NCBI RefSeq assembly: GCF_900112815.1
Contig: NZ_FOND01000001.1
Span: forward strand, 280,816-344,815
Direction: 5' to 3'
From: Blastococcus tunisiensis
Lineage (GTDB): Bacteria > Actinomycetota > Actinomycetes > Mycobacteriales > Geodermatophilaceae
DNA length: 64,000 bases
Positions 21,671 to 29,925 of the stretch are shown here, piece after piece; position 1 is the stretch's first letter, and each line of letters begins with the position of its first letter. The notes below the pieces were generated by a model, which was not told the DNA's origin, made no database searches, and saw only the letters and a list, made by a program, of their open reading frames with translations. The position numbers were made by a program, and so were the translations under genes.

Positions 21671-21697
21671 GACGGGACGGCGCCACCGGACGTGACA
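21671..21697 (-). promoter_or_regulatory. ECF41-type promoter TGTCACG-N16-CGTC
   Basis: Read on the minus strand, TGTCACG (21691-21697) is followed after 16 bases by CGTC (21671-21674). The described ECF41 target promoter is TGTCACA with a CGTC -10. It lies about 40 bases before the partner gene, implying autoregulation of the two-gene operon. Confidence 0.75.
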
Positions 21698-22083
21698 GGG
21701 GGCCGGGGCCGGCCGGGTCCTCCCCCTCGCGACCCGGCGGCCCCGGCGACCGGGTGCGCGGCTCACCACCGGGAGCGGCGGTGGGCGCGTTCCGGCCTCC
21801 GGTACGCGGGCGCTCCGCTGGATCAGGGCGGGCGGGCCCGGCGTGCCGGACGGTGGAGGTCAGCAGCCGCAGAGCTCGGTGGAGTGGCCGCTGCGCGGTG
21901 GCCCGGCGGGGGGGAGCGGTGGCGCGGATCCGCGCGGCGACGTCGCGGGGCAGGCGGTGGCGGAACGGGGGAACGGGCAACGGCTCGGGCATCGGCTGGC
22001 GTCCTTCCGGTGGGCTGCTGACCGGAGGAGGCTGCGGGCGGGCAGCCGGATACACCGGTGCGGCCGACCGGCACACTTCCCGG
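21698..22083. other. 386-base region without an assigned gene
   Basis: On the minus strand, an ATG at 21992 with AAGGA nine bases upstream opens a Pro/Arg-rich frame that continues without a stop into the AhpD-like gene, adding 120 residues. Low complexity, and a promoter located inside it, argue against it as the main protein start, but a longer isoform or small protein cannot be excluded. Otherwise nothing was recognised. Confidence 0.4.
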
Positions 22084-22377
22084 GTGGACACCTTCACGCT
22101 CTTCCTGGCGCTGCGTCCCGAACCGTCGCTGGACGACGACGCCCTCGACCGGCTGGCCGAGGTCCTGCGTCCGGGCGACCCCGACCTGCGGGTGTGGCGG
22201 GAGGAGGGGCGCGGCCTCCTGCGGGTGTCGACCGAGTGCTCCGCCGACCGGCTCGAGGAGGCGCTCCAGCTCGCCCACGACCTCGGCGCCGAGGTCCGGG
22301 CGCAGTGCCCGGGGACGTTGCTGGAGGTCTCCGCCCTCGGGGACGAGGACTCCCTGGTCTGGCGTGCGGTGCCCTGA
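22084..22377 (+). CDS. conserved small protein of unknown function
   Basis: This 97-aa product begins VDTFTLFLALRPEPSLDDDALDRL and is rich in acidic residues, with a predicted alpha/beta ferredoxin-like pattern (two beta-alpha-beta units). No signal peptide or membrane helix is present. GTG 22084 follows CACACT by six bases, so a leaderless start is plausible. It sits tail-to-tail with chorismate mutase. No function can be assigned. Confidence 0.6.
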   Translation: MDTFTLFLALRPEPSLDDDALDRLAEVLRPGDPDLRVWREEGRGLLRVSTECSADRLEEALQLAHDLGAEVRAQCPGTLLEVSALGDEDSLVWRAVP

Positions 22378-22403
22378 CGCGCCGGGCCGCAGGAGGCCCT
22401 GGG

Positions 22404-22694
22404 CTACAGGCGGCCGCGGCCCTGGCGGAGCAGCATCATCCCCAGCGCGGCGCCGTCGGCACCGAGCGCGGCCGTGAACCGGGCGAGCACCTGCTGCTCG
22501 CGGGCGAGGTTGAGCCGGGTGCCGCCGCTGGCCGAGCGGAGGGCGCCGATCTGCTGGGAGACGGCCAGCCGGCGCTGGACCAGCGCGATGATCTCGGTGT
22601 CGGCGGCGTCGATCTCCGCCCGCAGCTCGCGGATGCGCTCGACGTCGGTGCCGGTGACCGAGGTCGGGGCGGAGGAGGCGGTGACGGTGCTCAT
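22404..22694 (-). CDS. aroQ: chorismate mutase (AroQ class)
   Basis: This 96-aa all-helical AroQ chorismate mutase converts chorismate to prephenate for Phe/Tyr synthesis. Motifs include IRELRAEIDAADTEIIALVQRRLAVSQQIG and a C-terminal MMLLRQGRG. It is the counterpart of mycobacterial Rv0948c, divergent from pcrA as here; that enzyme is activated by complex formation with DAHP synthase. The ATG at 22694 has GAAGGA six bases upstream. A leader peptide and terminator ahead of it indicate transcription attenuation. Confidence 0.93.
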   Translation of the reverse strand: MSTVTASSAPTSVTGTDVERIRELRAEIDAADTEIIALVQRRLAVSQQIGALRSASGGTRLNLAREQQVLARFTAALGADGAALGMMLLRQGRGRL

Positions 22695-22737
22695 GGGATG
22701 TCCTTCGGGGTGCGGATGGCCCTCGGGTCCCCAGGAA

Positions 22738-22775
22738 CGAGAAAACGCCCCGGGGCTCTTCGGGCCCGGGGCGTC
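22738..22775 (-). terminator. attenuator terminator upstream of chorismate mutase
   Basis: On the minus strand ACGCCCCGGG (22765-22774) pairs with CCCGGGGCGT (22745-22754) around a 10-nt loop, followed by TTTTCTC. It lies between the leader peptide stop and the chorismate mutase start, so it is a rho-independent attenuator rather than an end-of-gene terminator. Confidence 0.85.
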
Positions 22776-22791
22776 TGTTGCGGCGGAGTGC

Positions 22792-22854
22792 TCAGCCAGC
22801 GGTGACGGACACCGGATCCCGGTGACCGTAGAAAAAGCTGACCGTGGCGAGCAC
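22792..22854 (-). CDS. Phe/Tyr leader peptide of the chorismate mutase attenuator
   Basis: This 20-codon ORF reads (M)LATVSFFYGHRDPVSVTAG and contains consecutive Phe-Phe-Tyr codons at 7-9. GTG 22854 follows CAGACT by seven bases, so translation can begin on a leaderless transcript. The first codons (GTGCTC, GCC) can pair with GGC, GAGCAC at the leader end. CACCGG-gat-CCGGTG forms a hairpin just past the FFY codons. Ribosome stalling at FFY under Phe/Tyr shortage would be expected to prevent terminator formation. Confidence 0.8.
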   Translation of the reverse strand: MLATVSFFYGHRDPVSVTAG

Positions 22855-22861
22855 GGTCCGG

Positions 22862-22867
22862 AGTCTG
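22862..22867 (-). promoter_or_regulatory. -10 hexamer CAGACT for the attenuator transcript
   Basis: CAGACT ends seven bases before the leader-peptide GTG at 22854, the same spacing seen at other leaderless genes in this window. Confidence 0.5.
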
Positions 22868-22954
22868 CCACAGCCCCGACCGGACGGCCAGGACGCGGTC
22901 CGGGACGGGTGTGGCGGACGGTGGACGGCGGCGGGCGGCGTCCCCCGTCCGGCT

Positions 22955-22960
22955 TACAGT
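22955..22960 (+). promoter_or_regulatory. -10 hexamer TACAGT for pcrA
   Basis: TACAGT ends nine bases before the pcrA ATG at 22970. The transcript would be leaderless or have a leader of only a few bases. Confidence 0.55.
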
Positions 22961-22969
22961 GGTCAGGAC

Positions 22970-25285
22970 ATGAGCAGCGTCCAGGAAGCCCTGTCGGGGC
23001 CGCAGCAGTCCCTGCCCGGAACCGAGGCGCTCCAGCGCAGCGGCAAGGGCTCCGTCGGGCGCGAGCTCGAGCGGATGCTCGCCGGGCTGAACGGCCCGCA
23101 GCGCCAGGCCGTGGTCCACGAGGGCGGGCCGCTGCTCATCGTCGCCGGTGCCGGCTCGGGCAAGACCCGCGTGCTGGCGCACCGCATCGCCTACCTGCTC
23201 GGCGCCCGGAACACGCAGCCGGGGGAGATCCTCGCGATCACCTTCACCAACAAGGCCGCCGGTGAGATGAAGGAGCGGGTGGCGCACCTCGTCGGGCCCC
23301 GCGCCCGGGCGATGTGGGTCTCGACGTTCCACTCCATGTGCGTGCGGATCCTGCGCGCCGAGGCCGCGAAGCTCGGTCTGAAGTCCTCGTTCACGATCTA
23401 CGACCAGGGCGACTCGGTCCGGCTGATGACGATGGTCGCCCGCGATCTCGACCTCGACGCCAAGCGCTACCCGGGCCGCAGCCTCGCGGCGCAGGTGTCG
23501 AACCTGAAGAACGAACTGGTCGACGACGAGGGCTACGTGCCGCAGACGGCGCCGGAGAAGGTGCTGGCCGAGGTCTACCGGCTCTACCAGCAGCGGCTGC
23601 GCCAGGCGCACGCGATGGACTTCGACGACCTGATCATGAACACCGTCCACCTGCTGCAGGCGTTCCCGGACGTCGCCGAGCACTACCGGCGCCGCTTCCG
23701 GCACGTCCTGGTGGACGAGTACCAGGACACCAACCACGCCCAGTACATGCTGGTCCGGGAGCTGGTGGGCACCGGTGAGGGCCCCGTGCCGATGGCCGAG
23801 CTCTGCGTCGTCGGCGACGCCGACCAGTCGATCTACGCGTTCCGCGGCGCCACCATCCGCAACATCGACGAGTTCGACCGCGACTACCCGCAGGCCACCA
23901 CGATCCTGCTGGAGCAGAACTACCGCTCCACCCAGCGGATCCTCAAGGCCGCCAACCAGGTCATCTCGCGCAACACCGGCCGTCGTCCGAAGAACCTGTG
24001 GACCGACTCCGGCGACGGCGAGCTGATCGAGGGCTACGTCGCCGACAACGAGCACGACGAGGCCGCCTGGGTGGCCGAGCAGATCGACGCGCTGGTCGAC
24101 GAGGGCGCCGCGCAGCCGAAGGACATCGCGGTCTTCTACCGGACGAACAACGCCTCCCGCGTGTTCGAAGAGGTCTTCATCCGCGTCGGCATGCCCTACA
24201 AGGTCGTCGGCGGGGTGCGCTTCTACGAGCGCAAGGAGGTCCGCGACGCGCTGGCCTACCTGAAGGTCGTGGCCAACCCGACCGACATCGTGAGCCTGCG
24301 CCGGGTGATCAACACCCCCAAGCGCGGCATCGGTGACCGGGCCGAGGCGTGCATCGAGAACTTCGCCGACCGCGAGCGGATCCCGTTCGCCACGGCGCTG
24401 CGGCGCTGCTCGGAGGTGGGCGAGCTCGCCACCCGCTCGCTGAAGTCGATCCAGGAGTTCGTCGCGCTGCTGGAGGAGTTCGAGCAGCTGGTCGAGACCG
24501 GCTCCGGGCCCGCCGCCCTGCTTGAGAGCATCCTGGACCGCACCGGCTACCTGGCCGAGCTGCAGGCGAGCACCGACCCGCAGGACGAGGGCCGGGTCGA
24601 CAACCTCAACGAACTCATCTCCGTGGCCGCCGAGTTCGAGGCCGCCACCCCCGACGGGACGGTCACCGACTTCCTGGAGCAGGTGTCCCTGGTGGCCGAC
24701 GCGGACCAGATCCCGGTGACGGGTGACGACGCCGGCGTGGTCACGATGATGACGCTGCACACGGCGAAGGGCCTGGAGTTCCCGGTCGTGTTCCTGACGG
24801 CGCTGGAGGACGGCGTCTTCCCGCACCTGCGTGCGCTCGGCGACCCGCGCGAGCTGGAGGAGGAGCGGCGGCTGGCCTACGTGGGCATCACCCGCGCCCA
24901 GCAGCGGCTCTTCCTCTCCCGGGCGCAGGTGCGGACCAGCTGGGGGCAGCCGTCCTACAACCCGCCGTCGCGGTTCCTCGACGAGATCCCGCCGGAGACG
25001 GTGCACTGGGCCCGGCTCGAGCCGGCGCCGGCGTCCACCGGTTTCTCCTCGGCGCAGTCGCGGGTGGCCGCGACGGGGCTGTCCACGGGCGGGCTGCGCG
25101 GTGGTGCGGGCAACCGGCCGGTCATCTCGGTGGACGTCGGGGACCGGGTCAGCCACGACGCGTTCGGTCTCGGCACCGTCGTCGAGATCACCGGGATCGG
25201 CGACAAGGCCCAGGCGACGGTCGACTTCGGCTCCGGCGGCACCAAGCGCCTGGTGCTGCGCTACGCACCCCTGGTCAAGCTCTGA
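22970..25285 (+). CDS. pcrA: ATP-dependent DNA helicase PcrA/UvrD1
   Basis: This is a 771-aa SF1A 3'-5' helicase used in nucleotide excision repair and replication-fork maintenance. Walker A AGAGSGKT is at 59-66. Other motifs are FTNKAAGEMKERV, the DEYQDTN box, GDADQSIYAFRGA, LEQNYRST, MTLHTAKGLEFPVVF and VGITRAQ. The C-terminal about 65 residues form a Tudor-like domain (GDRVSHDAFGLGTVVEI) that contacts RNA polymerase in PcrA proteins. It is divergent from the chorismate mutase attenuator, as in mycobacteria (Rv0948c-Rv0949). Confidence 0.97.
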   Translation: MSSVQEALSGPQQSLPGTEALQRSGKGSVGRELERMLAGLNGPQRQAVVHEGGPLLIVAGAGSGKTRVLAHRIAYLLGARNTQPGEILAITFTNKAAGEMKERVAHLVGPRARAMWVSTFHSMCVRILRAEAAKLGLKSSFTIYDQGDSVRLMTMVARDLDLDAKRYPGRSLAAQVSNLKNELVDDEGYVPQTAPEKVLAEVYRLYQQRLRQAHAMDFDDLIMNTVHLLQAFPDVAEHYRRRFRHVLVDEYQDTNHAQYMLVRELVGTGEGPVPMAELCVVGDADQSIYAFRGATIRNIDEFDRDYPQATTILLEQNYRSTQRILKAANQVISRNTGRRPKNLWTDSGDGELIEGYVADNEHDEAAWVAEQIDALVDEGAAQPKDIAVFYRTNNASRVFEEVFIRVGMPYKVVGGVRFYERKEVRDALAYLKVVANPTDIVSLRRVINTPKRGIGDRAEACIENFADRERIPFATALRRCSEVGELATRSLKSIQEFVALLEEFEQLVETGSGPAALLESILDRTGYLAELQASTDPQDEGRVDNLNELISVAAEFEAATPDGTVTDFLEQVSLVADADQIPVTGDDAGVVTMMTLHTAKGLEFPVVFLTALEDGVFPHLRALGDPRELEEERRLAYVGITRAQQRLFLSRAQVRTSWGQPSYNPPSRFLDEIPPETVHWARLEPAPASTGFSSAQSRVAATGLSTGGLRGGAGNRPVISVDVGDRVSHDAFGLGTVVEITGIGDKAQATVDFGSGGTKRLVLRYAPLVKL

Positions 25286-25295
25286 GCCCCGCTCG

Positions 25296-25994
25296 TCAAT
25301 CTCTGAGGGACCCCGCGGCCGCCGTGGCGTGCTGTCGGCGCACCATCTCGCCGATCCAGACGGGGACGAACGGAGAGGTGCACCCCGGCGACGTGGGGTA
25401 GTCCTCGAGGACCCGCAGGCGCTCCCCGATGTCGATCGCGCGGGCGCGGTGCTCGGCGTGCTCGATCCCGATGTGCGCCAGGCACTCGTTCATCGCCCAC
25501 TGCAGGCGGTCGGGGGCGCCCGTCATCTCCGCCTCGATGACGTCGAGCAGCCCGGGGAGGTCGAGCCCCTCGGGCTTCTTCCGCACCCGTTCGCTGGTCA
25601 GCGCCCAGCCGGCGCTCGCGACCACCGGATCGCGATCGGCGAGCCAGGCGACGCGCAGCTCCTCGGCGTGCGGGCTCTTCTTCACCACGTAGTTCACGAG
25701 CCAGTCGTGCACCTTGGGGGTGCGTGCGCCGCGCACCATGGCGTCTAGCTCGTCGCGCTCGAACGCCTTCGGGCGGCAGACGAGGGTCGCCAGCAGCCTC
25801 GCCGCGGTGTCGCCGGTCTCCCAGAGCCGGGACGCGAGCTCCTGCTGCGTCCTCAACCGCTTGGCCAGCGCACGGAGCTGCCCGAGGTTCACCCCGTGGT
25901 CGTCCCCGTGCTTCTCGTTGACCTCGCGTGCCCTCGGGTCCGCCAGTGCGGCCAGCTCGGCCATCACCTCGTCCACGGTCGTCACGGGCAGCAT
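25296..25994 (-). CDS. DNA alkylation repair protein (AlkD-like)
   Basis: This 232-aa HEAT-like repeat protein has the pfam08713 pattern: NLGQLRALAKRLRTQQELASRLWETG, TPKVHDWLVNYVV, VASAGWALTSERV. AlkD-type glycosylases remove N3- and N7-alkylated purines. The conserved W...R...S region appears present, but catalytic residues were not verified by alignment. It is tail-to-tail with pcrA, 10 bases apart. A 3' CTSPFVPVWIGEMVRR tail resembles a short metal-binding/TfoX-like extension seen in actinobacterial members. Confidence 0.8.
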   Translation of the reverse strand: MLPVTTVDEVMAELAALADPRAREVNEKHGDDHGVNLGQLRALAKRLRTQQELASRLWETGDTAARLLATLVCRPKAFERDELDAMVRGARTPKVHDWLVNYVVKKSPHAEELRVAWLADRDPVVASAGWALTSERVRKKPEGLDLPGLLDVIEAEMTGAPDRLQWAMNECLAHIGIEHAEHRARAIDIGERLRVLEDYPTSPGCTSPFVPVWIGEMVRRQHATAAAGSLRD

Positions 25995-26063
25995 CGTCCC
26001 GGCCGTCCCGCCCTCCTGTCCATCACCGGCGGAACCCGGCGGGCGCGACCCGGCTGACGGCGG

Positions 26064-26936
26064 TCAGAGGTGGACGCCGCGCTCGGCGAGCCAGTCCTGG
26101 GGGTCGAGCGGGCGGCCGTCGATGTCGCCGCGGTGGATCTCGTAGTGCAGGTGCGGCCCGGTCGAGAAGCCCTCGTTGCCGACCTTCGCGATCTGGTCAC
26201 CGGCGTGCACCAGGTCGCCGGCCCGGACGTCGTAGTAGCGCATGTGCCCGTAGATGTGCACGTTGCCGTCGGCGTCCTGGACGTAGACGGCGTTGCCGAA
26301 GCCGGCGACCCGGCCGGCCTTGATGACCACGCCGTCGGCGGCCGAGTAGATCGGGGTGCCGAGCGGGGCGGCGAGGTCCAGGCCGTAGTGCATCTGGCCC
26401 CAGCGCATGCAGTAGCAGGTGGTGAGCCGGCCCTGGGTGGGCAGGACCGTCTTCGGGGCGCGCGCGGCACGCGAGGCGGCGAGTTCGCCGAGCCGGGCCT
26501 GCGCCTCCGCCTCGGTGATGCTGCGCCGCACCCCGGCGTCGTCGATGCCGCCGAGGGCCAGGTCGGCGGCGACCCCGAGGCCGTAGTCGGAGGCGGTGCC
26601 GGTGAGCTCCTCGGACGGTCCGGTGAAGCTCGGGATCGCGGCGATGAGGGCCCCGGCGATGAGGGCGGCGAGCCAGAGGTGCGCCCGCCGGCCGGGGGGC
26701 TGGGGGAGGCGGCGGGTCCGGGACGCCGGGACGGCGGCGTCCTCCTCCGTGCTCGTCCCGGTGGCAGCCGGCTCGGGAACCACGGGGGTGTCCGAGGCGT
26801 CGCGGGCGGTGCGCGGGCGCAGCACGGCGGCCGGGTCGATCCGTGGCGCGACGTCGACGAGGGGAGCGCCCAGGGAGGCGGTGTCGCGCTCGGTCCCGGA
26901 CCGCTCGAGCACCTGCGGTGCACTGCTGCGGGCCAT
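26064..26936 (-). CDS. M23 family peptidoglycan metallopeptidase
   Basis: This 290-aa protein is membrane-anchored, with a single helix (about 84-103, LWLAALIAGALIAAIPSF), a disordered Arg/Pro-rich cytosolic N-terminus, and an extracytoplasmic LytM domain (about 170-285). The zinc motifs are HYGLDLAAP (HxxxD) and PHLHYEIH (HxH), both intact, so it is likely an active endopeptidase cleaving peptidoglycan crosslinks. The counterpart is Rv0950c, which lies between pcrA and sucC in M. tuberculosis. ATG 26936 has GGAAGG about six bases upstream. Confidence 0.92.
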   Translation of the reverse strand: MARSSAPQVLERSGTERDTASLGAPLVDVAPRIDPAAVLRPRTARDASDTPVVPEPAATGTSTEEDAAVPASRTRRLPQPPGRRAHLWLAALIAGALIAAIPSFTGPSEELTGTASDYGLGVAADLALGGIDDAGVRRSITEAEAQARLGELAASRAARAPKTVLPTQGRLTTCYCMRWGQMHYGLDLAAPLGTPIYSAADGVVIKAGRVAGFGNAVYVQDADGNVHIYGHMRYYDVRAGDLVHAGDQIAKVGNEGFSTGPHLHYEIHRGDIDGRPLDPQDWLAERGVHL

Positions 26937-27046
26937 GGCGCACCTTCCGGGTGAGCGCTGCCCTGCCGGACCGCGGAGCGGCCCGCCGGGGGAGCGGCGG
27001 CGGCGGGGGACGACGGGGCGTCGTCCGACCGGCGGTCACCGGTGCC

Positions 27047-27063
27047 GTGATCGAACCGTAACG
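27047..27063. promoter_or_regulatory. GTGATC-GAACC-GTAACG motif upstream of M23 gene
   Basis: Two GTRAYS-like half-sites about 11 bases apart lie ahead of the peptidase gene. A related arrangement (GTAACG-AACC-GTGATC) is found before the CAP-protein gene at 42861-42881. OmpR-type regulators such as MtrA bind similar direct repeats. Confidence 0.35.
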
Positions 27064-27171
27064 ATGCGTCAGGACACCGCAAAGCACCGCGCAGTACGTG
27101 TCGCGCCGTGTGCGCCGTGTGACCGAACGGGTCGAGGGCCGGCGTTCGGAGCGGGGTGGTGGGGCCCGGGC

Positions 27172-28038
27172 TCAGGCGACGGCGCTGCGGCCGGCGGCAC
27201 GGGGTGCGGCGGCGCGGCGCCCGGCCAGCGTCACGGCCACCTCGTCCACGACCTGCCGGTGCCGCGGGAGGCTCATGTGGCCGACCCCGCGCACCAGGAC
27301 GTTGCGGGCGGCGAGATCGGGGTGGTCGCAGCGGCCCGACCGCGTCGGAAGCACGACCTGGTCGAGGTCGCTGTAGATCGCGGTGACGGTCGTCGCGCAG
27401 GCGGGCGAGGGCTGGGAGAGGGCGCGCAGCACGGCCGACCCGGGCCGCAGCTGGCGGATCAGCGGCGTGGGGGCGACGTGGGCGAGCACCGATCCCTCGT
27501 GCGGCGTCCCGAGGGTGACCAGCGACTCGATCCGCCGGTCCCCGCCCTGCCGCTGCACGTGGAAGCGGGCGATCAGCCCGCCGAGGCTGTGCCCGACGAC
27601 GTGCACCCGCTCGTAGCCGGTCTGCTCGCAGATCCGCTCGACCTGCCGGCCCAGGGCGGCCGCCCCGCGGGCGACGTCGGTCAGGAGGGGGCTGTAGTTC
27701 CAGGTGCACACGTGGGCGAACCCCCGTCGCCGCAGGCTGCGCTGCATCACGGAGAAGACCGAGCGGTTGTCCACCAGGCCGTGGACCAGGAGGACCGGGA
27801 TGCGGGCGGCCAGCGGGTCGGCGGCGAACAGTGCCCGCGCAGCCGGTGGCTGCTGCCCCGGACGCCGGCGCGGATCGGGCCGCAGTGCCGGCACGCGGGT
27901 GCCGAGGGGGTACATGAGCAGGTGCGCCCCCACCCAGGCGAGCTCGGTGAGACCGCCGGTCAGCGCCGTCCGTGAGCACAGCGTGCGCAGCACGCTCCCC
28001 GGCTCCGTACCCGGCGCGGAGTCGTCCGCCAGCCGCAC
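27172..28038 (-). CDS. alpha/beta-hydrolase, lipase-like
   Basis: This 288-aa hydrolase has VLLVHGLVDNRSVF as the oxyanion region, the nucleophile elbow GHSLGG, SLVTLGTPHEGS, IYSDLDQVV (probable Asp) and GVGHMSLPRH (probable His), so the catalytic triad looks complete. The pattern matches triacylglycerol lipase/esterase-type proteins of actinobacteria. A hydrophobic stretch near 25-45 could anchor it, but no cleavable signal peptide was found. The GTG at 28038 has GGGAGG seven bases upstream. The C-terminal tail is Ala/Arg-rich and probably disordered. Confidence 0.85.
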   Translation of the reverse strand: MRLADDSAPGTEPGSVLRTLCSRTALTGGLTELAWVGAHLLMYPLGTRVPALRPDPRRRPGQQPPAARALFAADPLAARIPVLLVHGLVDNRSVFSVMQRSLRRRGFAHVCTWNYSPLLTDVARGAAALGRQVERICEQTGYERVHVVGHSLGGLIARFHVQRQGGDRRIESLVTLGTPHEGSVLAHVAPTPLIRQLRPGSAVLRALSQPSPACATTVTAIYSDLDQVVLPTRSGRCDHPDLAARNVLVRGVGHMSLPRHRQVVDEVAVTLAGRRAAAPRAAGRSAVA

Positions 28039-28275
28039 GACCCACCTCCCGACCGTCTCCGCCTCGGCGCGCGGGTTGGGCCGGCGGGCGCATGGCTATG
28101 TGGCCGTTGACACCACGGTAATGCGCCCGTGTGGTGCGCGTCACACGCAGCGCGGGGGTTCCGGCGGATCGAGTCCGGTTCGTGACCGGCTCGCGGCCAC
28201 CCGGAGGCACCCGGCCGTCGGCCGCGGCCGCAGACTGGGACCGACGCCGGCGCATCCGGCAACGAAGGGGGAGCT

Positions 28276-29313
28276 GTGTCCCGCGACGCCCGAACGGGGC
28301 CGACCAGCCGCCGCGGAACGCCGTCCGCACGCCGTGCTGCCGTGCGGACGGCGCCGTCGGCACGGCCGGCCGAGACGCGCGCACCGATGCCGGGGGAGGG
28401 GCTGGTCGTCGGCCCGGTCCCGCGGGGCGCGCGCGGCACCGGGGTGCTGCTCGTGCTGGCGGCCCTCGCCGGTGCCGCCGCAGCGTTCCCGGCCTACCTC
28501 GTCGTGGACGGCCGGGAGCTGTCCATGGCCCAGGGGGTCGGCAGCGCGCTGGTCGCCCTGCTGGTCCCGGCCGTCCACCTCGTGGTCGGCGTGGGCCTGC
28601 TCCGTGGATCGGTGCCGAAGTTCGGTCTCGCCTACGCCGGCGTGGCGGGGGCGCTCGCCGTCGGCCAGTTGCTCATCGAGATCTACCGCGGCAGCAGTTC
28701 CACCTCCCGGCCCGCGGTGGAGGTCCTCGCCGGGGAACGGGTGCTCACCAGCGCCGTGCAACCGGCGCCCGGCTGGGTCCTCGGCCTCGTGGCCCTCGGG
28801 CTCACGGTCCTCGCCGGCGCCGCCGCCGTCCGGGTGTGGGGGCGGACCGTCATGGACGACGGCGGCAGGCTCGACGCCGTCCGCTCCGGTCTCGCCGGGG
28901 CCGCCGTCCTGCTGGGCGTCGGGGCCGTCCTGTGCCTCGCCCTCCCGGCCGCCGACGTCCCGGACCAGCTGGTCGTCGACCCCACGACGGGGCTGGAGGT
29001 GGTGGTGACCCAGGAGGGGCCGCAGGCGCTGCTCGAGCGGCCCGGTCTGGCGCTCATGGGCGGGCTGCTGCTCGCCGGCGCGGTGGTCCTCTGCTCGGTC
29101 GTCGCGCCCTCGCTGCGCCCCCGGCTCGCCGTCGTCGGCGGGCTGCTCGCGCTGACCGCCACCGTCCTGGGCCTCGCGCTCGCGGGCCTGCGGGACGCGG
29201 TCGCCTCCGACGAGCTGGACTGGACCGTCCCGGGAGCGGGACTGCTCCTCGCCGGGCTGGCGTACGCGGGGCTCACCGTGCTCGCCTGGCGGCTGCGGCG
29301 CGGCGTCGGCTGA
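28276..29313 (+). CDS. polytopic membrane protein of unknown function
   Basis: This 345-aa protein has a basic disordered N-terminus (about 1-45) and about seven or eight hydrophobic helices. One extracytoplasmic loop reads [21 protein letters not shown]. No known family was recognised. The GTG at 28276 is preceded by AAGGGGGAG, which decides the start. It is divergent from the lipase gene. TTGACA at 28107-28112 is the only -35-like element in the intergenic region, but its -10 is poor. Function unknown. Confidence 0.7.
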   Translation: MSRDARTGPTSRRGTPSARRAAVRTAPSARPAETRAPMPGEGLVVGPVPRGARGTGVLLVLAALAGAAAAFPAYLVVDGRELSMAQGVGSALVALLVPAVHLVVGVGLLRGSVPKFGLAYAGVAGALAVGQLLIEIYRGSSSTSRPAVEVLAGERVLTSAVQPAPGWVLGLVALGLTVLAGAAAVRVWGRTVMDDGGRLDAVRSGLAGAAVLLGVGAVLCLALPAADVPDQLVVDPTTGLEVVVTQEGPQALLERPGLALMGGLLLAGAVVLCSVVAPSLRPRLAVVGGLLALTATVLGLALAGLRDAVASDELDWTVPGAGLLLAGLAYAGLTVLAWRLRRGVG

Positions 29314-29379
29314 CCGACCCCGGTGCGGGTCCACACCGAGCGCGCCCGTGGACGGGTGGGTGCCGGGGCGTTCTGTCAC

Positions 29380-29385
29380 TAGGCT
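29380..29385 (+). promoter_or_regulatory. -10 hexamer TAGGCT, leaderless start
   Basis: TAGGCT ends seven bases before the GTG at 29393 and no Shine-Dalgarno sequence is present. Confidence 0.6.
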
Positions 29386-29392
29386 GCGCCTC

Positions 29393-29794
29393 GTGGACGA
29401 ACGCATCCGGGTGGTCATCGCCAAACCGGGCCTCGACGGGCACGACCGCGGCGCCAAGATCGTGGCGCGCGCGCTGCGCGACGCCGGGATGGAGGTGGTC
29501 TACACCGGTCTGCACCAGACGCCGGAGCAGATCGTCGAGACGGTGGTCCAGGAGGACGCCGACGCCGTCGGCCTGTCCGTGCTCTCCGGTGCCCACATGA
29601 CCCTCTTCGCCCGGCTGCGCGAGCTGCTGGACGCGCGGGGCATCGACGACGTCGTCGTCTTCGGCGGCGGGATCATCCCCGACGAGGACCTCCCCGAGCT
29701 CGAGCGGCTGGGGGTCGGCCGGATTTTCACCCCCGGGGCCACCACCACCGACATCGTCGACTGGGTCCAGCAGCACGTGGGCGCACCCGCCTGA
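29393..29794 (+). CDS. cobalamin-binding protein, small subunit of an acyl-CoA mutase (IcmB-like)
   Basis: This 133-aa stand-alone B12-binding domain contains DGHDRG (D15-x-H17-xx-G20, base-off cobalamin binding), GLSVLSGAH and VFGGGIIP. It closely resembles IcmB, the small subunit of isobutyryl-CoA mutase, and the C-terminal domain of methylmalonyl-CoA mutase. The large substrate-binding subunit is not in the window and must be elsewhere. It lies immediately before sucCD, as icmB lies near sucCD in Streptomyces, so a link to succinyl-CoA metabolism is plausible. Leaderless GTG start. Confidence 0.9.
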   Translation: MDERIRVVIAKPGLDGHDRGAKIVARALRDAGMEVVYTGLHQTPEQIVETVVQEDADAVGLSVLSGAHMTLFARLRELLDARGIDDVVVFGGGIIPDEDLPELERLGVGRIFTPGATTTDIVDWVQQHVGAPA

Positions 29795-29911
29795 CGTTTC
29801 CCCCGGCGTCGGCGCCCCGACCTGCAGCGAACGGGTGACACGGCGTGTGATGCCCCCCACGACGTCCGGCTCGCTGCCCCGCCCGAGGGGGCGGCCGGGT
29901 TACGGGCGGGC

Positions 29912-29917
29912 TACGGT
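29912..29917 (+). promoter_or_regulatory. -10 hexamer TACGGT for sucC
   Basis: TACGGT ends eight bases before the sucC GTG at 29926, consistent with a leaderless sucCD mRNA. Confidence 0.55.
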
Positions 29918-29925
29918 GCCTGATC

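Noticed and set aside
21698-21992. In-frame N-terminal extension of the AhpD-like protein
   Set aside because: The segment is Pro/Arg-rich, contains the ECF41-type promoter, and lies outside the conserved domain; the ATG at 21632 has its own ribosome site.
26937-27171. c-di-AMP (ydaO-type) riboswitch upstream of the M23 peptidase gene
   Set aside because: Such riboswitches precede some actinobacterial cell-wall hydrolase genes, but no recognisable conserved core was seen here.
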